Origin: an uncultured Acidimicrobiaceae bacterium
Lineage (GTDB): Bacteria; Actinomycetota; Acidimicrobiia; Spongiisociales; SHLN01
DNA length: 64,000 nt
Direction of reading: 5' to 3'
NCBI GenBank assembly: GCA_947259275.1
Contig: CAMYMH010000003.1
Span: 114,149-178,148, forward strand
Shown one piece after another: positions 60,553-64,000 of this stretch. A program made the position numbers and the translations under genes. The notes beneath the pieces were generated by a model. The model searched no databases. It was not told where the DNA came from and worked only from the letters and a program-made list of their open reading frames with translations. Positions within the stretch are counted from its first letter, which is position 1; every line of letters begins with the position of its first letter.

Positions 60553-61350
60553 ATGCGCAAAGCAATCATCACTCTCGTCGCCCTCATGGTCATGGTGGTG
60601 CCGGGCACCGCCTTCGCCCAGGGCAGCGATGGAACCGTAACCGTGGTGCACGGAGTGCCCGGCCTGACCGTCGACATCTACGTGAACGACGCCCTCACCC
60701 TCGAGGACTTCGAGTACGGAACCGTGACGGACCCGCTGACCCTCCCCGCAGGCGACTACGACATCGACATTCGTGCTGCCGGTGCCGACCCGTCCAGCGA
60801 CCCCGTGCTGACCGAGCTGGTCACGCTGCCGGCCGGCGCCAACGCTTCAATCGAGGCCAACCTCGACGGAGCGGGTGCTCCCAAGATCAGCGTGTGGGTG
60901 AACGACATCTCCACCATTGCCGCCGGCAACGGTCGGGTGACCGTCCGCCACACGGCAGCGGCTCCCAACGTCGACATCCTCGCCAACGATGGTGAGCTGT
61001 TCGCCAATGTCCCGAATGGCGCCGAGGGAGTGGCCGACGTGCCCGCCGCCGACTACAACGTCAAGGTGACCGCCGCCGGCGATCCTTCGACCGTCGTCCA
61101 AGAGGTTCCCGCCCTGACCATCCCCGAAGGCACCAACGTCATCGTGTACGCCATCGGTGATCTTGACGGCGGCACCTTCCAGCTCGCCGCCCAGAGCATT
61201 GCCGGTTTGCACGCGGCCCCGGGCGGAGTGGCCGCCGGAACGGGTGGCAACCTGGACATCGGTGTCCCCGCCTGGTTGATCGTCTCGCTTGCCCTCGCCG
61301 GCACCGCGATCGTCGCCGGCGGAGCAAAGGCTTCCCGCCAGCGCAGCTGA
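60553..61350 (+). CDS. Secreted DUF4397 protein with C-terminal membrane anchor
   Basis: The 265-residue protein has a signal peptide (cut near AFA-QG) and two DUF4397 beta-sandwich domains, seen as VTVVHGVPGLTVDIYVND and VTVRHTAAAPNVDILAND. The end is a hydrophobic span (IGVPAWLIVSLALAGTAIVAGG) plus a basic tail (KASRQRS), as in sortase substrates, but no LPXTG is present before the span. The start ATG at 60553 follows GAAAGGAAA. A sortase gene follows after a hairpin. It is probably a surface-displayed protein. Confidence 0.85.
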   Translation: MRKAIITLVALMVMVVPGTAFAQGSDGTVTVVHGVPGLTVDIYVNDALTLEDFEYGTVTDPLTLPAGDYDIDIRAAGADPSSDPVLTELVTLPAGANASIEANLDGAGAPKISVWVNDISTIAAGNGRVTVRHTAAAPNVDILANDGELFANVPNGAEGVADVPAADYNVKVTAAGDPSTVVQEVPALTIPEGTNVIVYAIGDLDGGTFQLAAQSIAGLHAAPGGVAAGTGGNLDIGVPAWLIVSLALAGTAIVAGGAKASRQRS

Positions 61351-61369
61351 CCCCCCAGCTGCGACCGAA

Positions 61370-61405
61370 GAGTAGGGGAGGGCTCCCACGGCCCTCCTCT
61401 ACTCT
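61370..61405 (+). terminator. Hairpin between the DUF4397 and sortase genes
   Basis: GAGTAGGGGAGGGC (61370-61383) pairs with GCCCTCCTCTACTC over 14 bp with one mismatch around a 7-8 nt loop. There is no T-run, so it may only attenuate transcription, giving more surface protein than sortase, like the hairpin at 19280. Confidence 0.55.
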
Positions 61406-61424
61406 CACCTCAACAGGCACGACC

Positions 61425-62156
61425 ATGAAGTCCGCCATCACTCTCATCAGCTCCGGCCTGCTCGGCCTCGTCATCGCGCTGGGAGCCTGGATGCTGACCC
61501 GCCCACCGATCGAGGCCGGGGACGCGGCAGCCTTCGAAGCGGCGCTCACGGAATCCAGGAGGGGCCCCGTCCCCTCCGTCAATCCGCACTTCGTCGCCAC
61601 CTCGCCGGCAGGGTCCCCGGCCCCCCCTGCCGAGGAGCCGCCGGCGCCGGTCCCGCGATTCACCGTTGGACAGAGCGAGCAAGTCCGCCGGGGGCGGCCG
61701 ACGGCCATCCGGATCCCTGCGCTCGACCAGGCGGCGCCCATCATCGCCGCCGGGGTCGAGCCAAATGGCGACATGGAGGTGCCCGACAACGTGACTGATG
61801 TCGCCTGGTACAAGTACGGATCGGCGCCCGGTGGGCCCGGCTCAGCCGTGCTGGCCGCCCATGTCGATCTCGCCGGCCAGGGTCCCGGAGTCTTCTTCGA
61901 GCTGGGAGAGCTCGCCCCGGGAAGCGTCATCTACATTGACTTCGACGATGGCACCACCGAGGCGTATCGCGCCGCGGCGCGCGCTATCTATGAGAAGGAA
62001 GACCTTCCGACCGAGGCCATCTTCAGCCGGGAGGGATCGCCGGTCCTGACGCTCATCACCTGCGGTGGTGACTTCAACCGTTCGATCCGCCGTTATGAAA
62101 GCAACGTCGTGGTGTACGCAGTTCCGTGGGACGATGCGTCGCCCGAGTCCACGTGA
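61425..62156 (+). CDS. Class F-like sortase
   Basis: The 243-residue protein has an N-terminal transmembrane span (about 8-24), a Pro-rich linker, and a sortase domain. The catalytic His is in LAAHVD, Cys in LITCGG and Arg in RSIRRYESN. The layout and short domain match class F sortases of actinobacteria. The adjacent DUF4397 protein is the probable substrate. Start ATG at 61425 has only a short AGG nearby. Confidence 0.88.
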   Translation: MKSAITLISSGLLGLVIALGAWMLTRPPIEAGDAAAFEAALTESRRGPVPSVNPHFVATSPAGSPAPPAEEPPAPVPRFTVGQSEQVRRGRPTAIRIPALDQAAPIIAAGVEPNGDMEVPDNVTDVAWYKYGSAPGGPGSAVLAAHVDLAGQGPGVFFELGELAPGSVIYIDFDDGTTEAYRAAARAIYEKEDLPTEAIFSREGSPVLTLITCGGDFNRSIRRYESNVVVYAVPWDDASPEST

Positions 62157-62167
62157 AAGGAAGCTCG

Positions 62168-62596
62168 ATGCCGAAGATCAGCAAGACCGTGCTCATCCCC
62201 CGTCCACCCGATGAGGTGTTCGACTACCTTGCCAATTTCGAGACCACCGCCGAGTGGGATCCGGGCATCGTGGATGCGACCAAGACGAGCGAGGGTCCGG
62301 TCGGCGTCGGCTCGACCTTCGACCTCGTATCGGATTTCCGGGGACGCAAGATCCCGGTTACCTACGAGATGACCCGGTACGAGCCCCACAGACGCTTCGT
62401 GATCGTCGGCCGCAACAAACAGTTCACCGGCACCGACGACATCCGGCTCACACCGGAAGGTGACGGCACCCGTGTCGATTACACGGCCGACTTCCGTATG
62501 CGAGGTCTCGCCAAGCTCTTCGAGCCCTTCATGGGCGGCATCTTCGAAAAACTCAGCGTCGAAGCAATGGAAGGCCTGCAGCGAACCCTGGCTTGA
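62168..62596 (+). CDS. SRPBCC-family (polyketide cyclase/dehydrase-like) protein
   Basis: The 142-residue START-like protein starts at the ATG at 62168 after AAGGAAG. It has the typical layout: IPRPPDEVFDYLANFETTAEWDPGI, VGVGSTFDLV, VTYEMTRYEPHRRF and a C-terminal helix FMGGIFEKLSVEAMEGL. These bind hydrophobic ligands. It follows the sortase gene by 11 bp, so it is probably in the same transcript; the ligand is unknown. Confidence 0.88.
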   Translation: MPKISKTVLIPRPPDEVFDYLANFETTAEWDPGIVDATKTSEGPVGVGSTFDLVSDFRGRKIPVTYEMTRYEPHRRFVIVGRNKQFTGTDDIRLTPEGDGTRVDYTADFRMRGLAKLFEPFMGGIFEKLSVEAMEGLQRTLA

Positions 62597-62694
62597 GCCA
62601 AGTCCCGAGTCCCAGGTTCCAAGTCCGCGTTCCCCTCCCCAAGTCCTGCCACTGAGCATCGCGGTCCCAAAGAGACTTGCTGTCACCCCTCCCA

Positions 62695-62935
62695 CAAAGT
62701 TGATCTATCGCGCCTTGTGCCCGACGGTTCTCGACGAAGGAGCTCGATCCTTCTTCCTTCCTGCGTTCCTCTGGAGTTGGGCAACCCTTCGGGTTGCTTT
62801 GCAACTCCTAAGCCGGGCGAAGCCCGGCCGCCCTCAGGGCGGGGAAGGACGTCGCACCGGTGCAGATGTCGGCTTTATCGCGCAACCCGACAACGAAGTG
62901 GGAGGGGATGGGATGGGGGTGGGGTGAGAGCGCGT
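62695..62935. repeat. Modular palindromic repeat region D
   Basis: The region contains the 58-bp block starting GATCTATCGCGCC (62702-62761, nearly identical to 42402-42459), GCAACCC-TTC-GGGTTGC (62781-62797) nested inside GGAGTTG...CAACTCC arms, GCCGGGC-GAA-GCCCGGC (62812-62828), and the block CCGCCCTCAGGGCGGGG... (about 62829-62892), also found in region B. The remainder of 62597-62980 shows no gene. Confidence 0.8.
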
Positions 62936-62980
62936 TCCTGTGTTCTGGCAACGTGGAGGACTCTTGGGACTTGGGACTCG

Positions 62981-64000
62981 CTAGATAATGTCCGGCACTC
63001 CCCCGGTAGCCACGACGATCGGCTCAACACCGAGACCTTCCAAGAGGCCGGCCGCCATCGAGGCACGGTTGCCGGTTCGACAGATGACCCAGACCGGCTC
63101 GTCGGGATTGGCGCGGCCGGCCAGACCGTCGCGCAGGTCCGGCAAATACCGATGCACCGAGCCCGCAACGTGACCGGCCGCCCACTCGAGCGGATCACGC
63201 ACGTCGAGCACCTGCCCGTGCCAATCCCCCTGCAACTGCGCCTTGAGCTGGGCGGCGGTAACGGTTTCAAAGGCTGACACGGGGCGGCCGGACGTGCGCC
63301 ACTCATCAATTCCCCGCATTACTCCGAGGACGTTCGTGAACCCAATTCGCGCCAGCTCGACGCCGGCGTCTGCCGCATCCTGATCGTCGTTGAGGACGAG
63401 CAGCAGTGGCAAGTTGAAATCGAACAGCCAACCGGCCCACGGCGCCAACGAGTCACCGGACTCGATGCCAATCGAGCCCGGGACATGCCCGGCGGCGAAG
63501 TCGAACCGGGAGCGGGCGTCCAGGACACCGGCGCGGGGCAACTGATCGGCGAATTCAGCCGCCGCCAGCTCAGGGATGTCGGAGCGCCCGACTGCAGTGG
63601 GGTTCGTTCGGTTGATCGGCGCCATGTGCGCGTAGTAGGCCGGGTACGGCGTGAGCCCGCCGAGCTGCGCTTCGACGAACGACTCCATGGTGGTGAGCTG
63701 ATAAAGGGAGTTTTCCGACTTCTCTCGACCGATCGTCGAGGTCGCCGGGCCGGCTGCCGAAGTCGCACAGAACGACCCTTCGCCATGGGTTGGGAACACA
63801 CCAACCTCGTCGGGAAGCCGAGCCAGCCGCTGCAGCGAGCCGTATTGAAGGCACGCAAGCTGCTCGGCGAACTCGTCACCCAGCAGGTCTGTGCGCCCAA
63901 CGGCCCCGACCAACAAGCTGCCACCACTGAACACGGCCCGGGGCTCGTCGTCGATCAGCACGAGATACGACATGTGCTCCGGCGTATGGCCGGGAGTGTG
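62981..64000 (-). CDS. MBL-fold hydrolase with two rhodanese-like domains (5' end outside window)
   Basis: The gene runs out of the window, so the N-terminal part of the metallo-beta-lactamase domain is missing. The visible part starts with HTPGHTPEHMSY, a metal-binding His stretch, then continues to a first rhodanese domain (around VLDARSRFDFAAGHVPGS) in which the active-site Cys position reads LVLNDD, so it is probably inactive. A second rhodanese domain has CRTGNRAS with the active Cys. This layout fits persulfide dioxygenase/sulfur-carrier enzymes of the BaeB/CstB type, active in sulfide handling. Confidence 0.85.
   Translation of the reverse strand, partial: HTPGHTPEHMSYLVLIDDEPRAVFSGGSLLVGAVGRTDLLGDEFAEQLACLQYGSLQRLARLPDEVGVFPTHGEGSFCATSAAGPATSTIGREKSENSLYQLTTMESFVEAQLGGLTPYPAYYAHMAPINRTNPTAVGRSDIPELAAAEFADQLPRAGVLDARSRFDFAAGHVPGSIGIESGDSLAPWAGWLFDFNLPLLLVLNDDQDAADAGVELARIGFTNVLGVMRGIDEWRTSGRPVSAFETVTAAQLKAQLQGDWHGQVLDVRDPLEWAAGHVAGSVHRYLPDLRDGLAGRANPDEPVWVICRTGNRASMAAGLLEGLGVEPIVVATGGVPDII

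Noticed and set aside
22670-62935. Palindrome-rich regions as CRISPR arrays
   Set aside because: No constant repeat with regular spacers and no cas genes; modules vary in order and spacing.
1-64000. tRNA, rRNA or riboswitch genes
   Set aside because: I found no cloverleaf, rRNA-like or known riboswitch sequence in the intergenic gaps I read; a covariance-model scan would be decisive.

Overview
The window is a high-GC bacterial chromosome segment, most likely from an uncultured actinobacterium of the Acidimicrobiia type. This placement is inferred from several traits: Thr-rich linkers after lipoboxes, an F420-type luciferase-like oxidoreductase, a TPL/TnaA-type lyase, a MprAB/PepD-like stress locus, an argCJBDFR operon, a class F-like sortase, and many genes that start at or near the transcription start. 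I see no rRNA, tRNA, CRISPR array or prophage block.

Layout. 0-8.6 kb: the end of a cationic repeat protein, a CAP-domain protein, a DUF3179 protein, a DUF4242-cyclase fusion, a PRC-barrel protein, a HELGH membrane protein, and an SGNH hydrolase with FG-GAP-like repeats. 8.6-23.8 kb: a pyrimidine or nucleoside uptake and reductive-degradation locus on the minus strand. It encodes beta-ureidopropionase, a class III aminotransferase, a BMP-family binding protein with ABC ATPase and two permeases, dihydropyrimidinase, CoA-acylating semialdehyde dehydrogenase, and an LLM-family oxidoreductase that may supply the missing uracil-reduction step. A regulator/hydrolase pair and a beta-propeller protein interrupt it. 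23.9-25.7 kb: a NarL-type two-component system. 25.9-28.9 kb: a tightly overlapping phospholipid operon (ynbA/ynbB-like genes, PlsC-like acyltransferase, YqaA-like protein) led by two tiny membrane proteins. 29-36 kb: an envelope-stress locus (HtrA/PepD-like protease, HAMP kinase, OmpR-type regulator, lipoprotein, ABC-2 exporter) with 11-bp-spaced direct repeats in front of two of its transcription units. 36.4-40.8 kb: a large tail-fibre-like lipoprotein gene broken twice at a 141-bp repeat. 40.9-42.2 kb: a secreted serpin. 42.9-48.9 kb: an MFS transporter, DUF3052, CNNM/CorC, VOC, methyltransferase, DUF7793-like and tryptophanase-like genes. 49.5-55.1 kb: argCJBDFR with a promoter overlapped by an ARG box. 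55.1-60.5 kb: a second DUF4242-cyclase fusion, SDR, acyltransferase, anti-sigma factor, ECF sigma factor, and a CarH/LitR-like B12-binding regulator with repeated operators. 60.5-64 kb: a DUF4397 protein, sortase, SRPBCC protein, and a truncated MBL-rhodanese protein.

Four intergenic regions (about 22.7, 42.3-42.9, 48.9-49.5 and 62.7-62.9 kb) are mosaics of short perfect palindromes that recur between sites. Several have GCGNAGC-type loops. They appear to be a modular repeat family of this genome, and they supply the ends of neighbouring reading frames.

The strongest leads for undescribed biology are the LLM oxidoreductase as a possible uracil reductase, the B12-photoreceptor-like regulator with an excisionase-type head in front of an ECF sigma operon, the lipid operon with two microproteins and a degenerate CDP-alcohol motif, and the palindrome mosaics.
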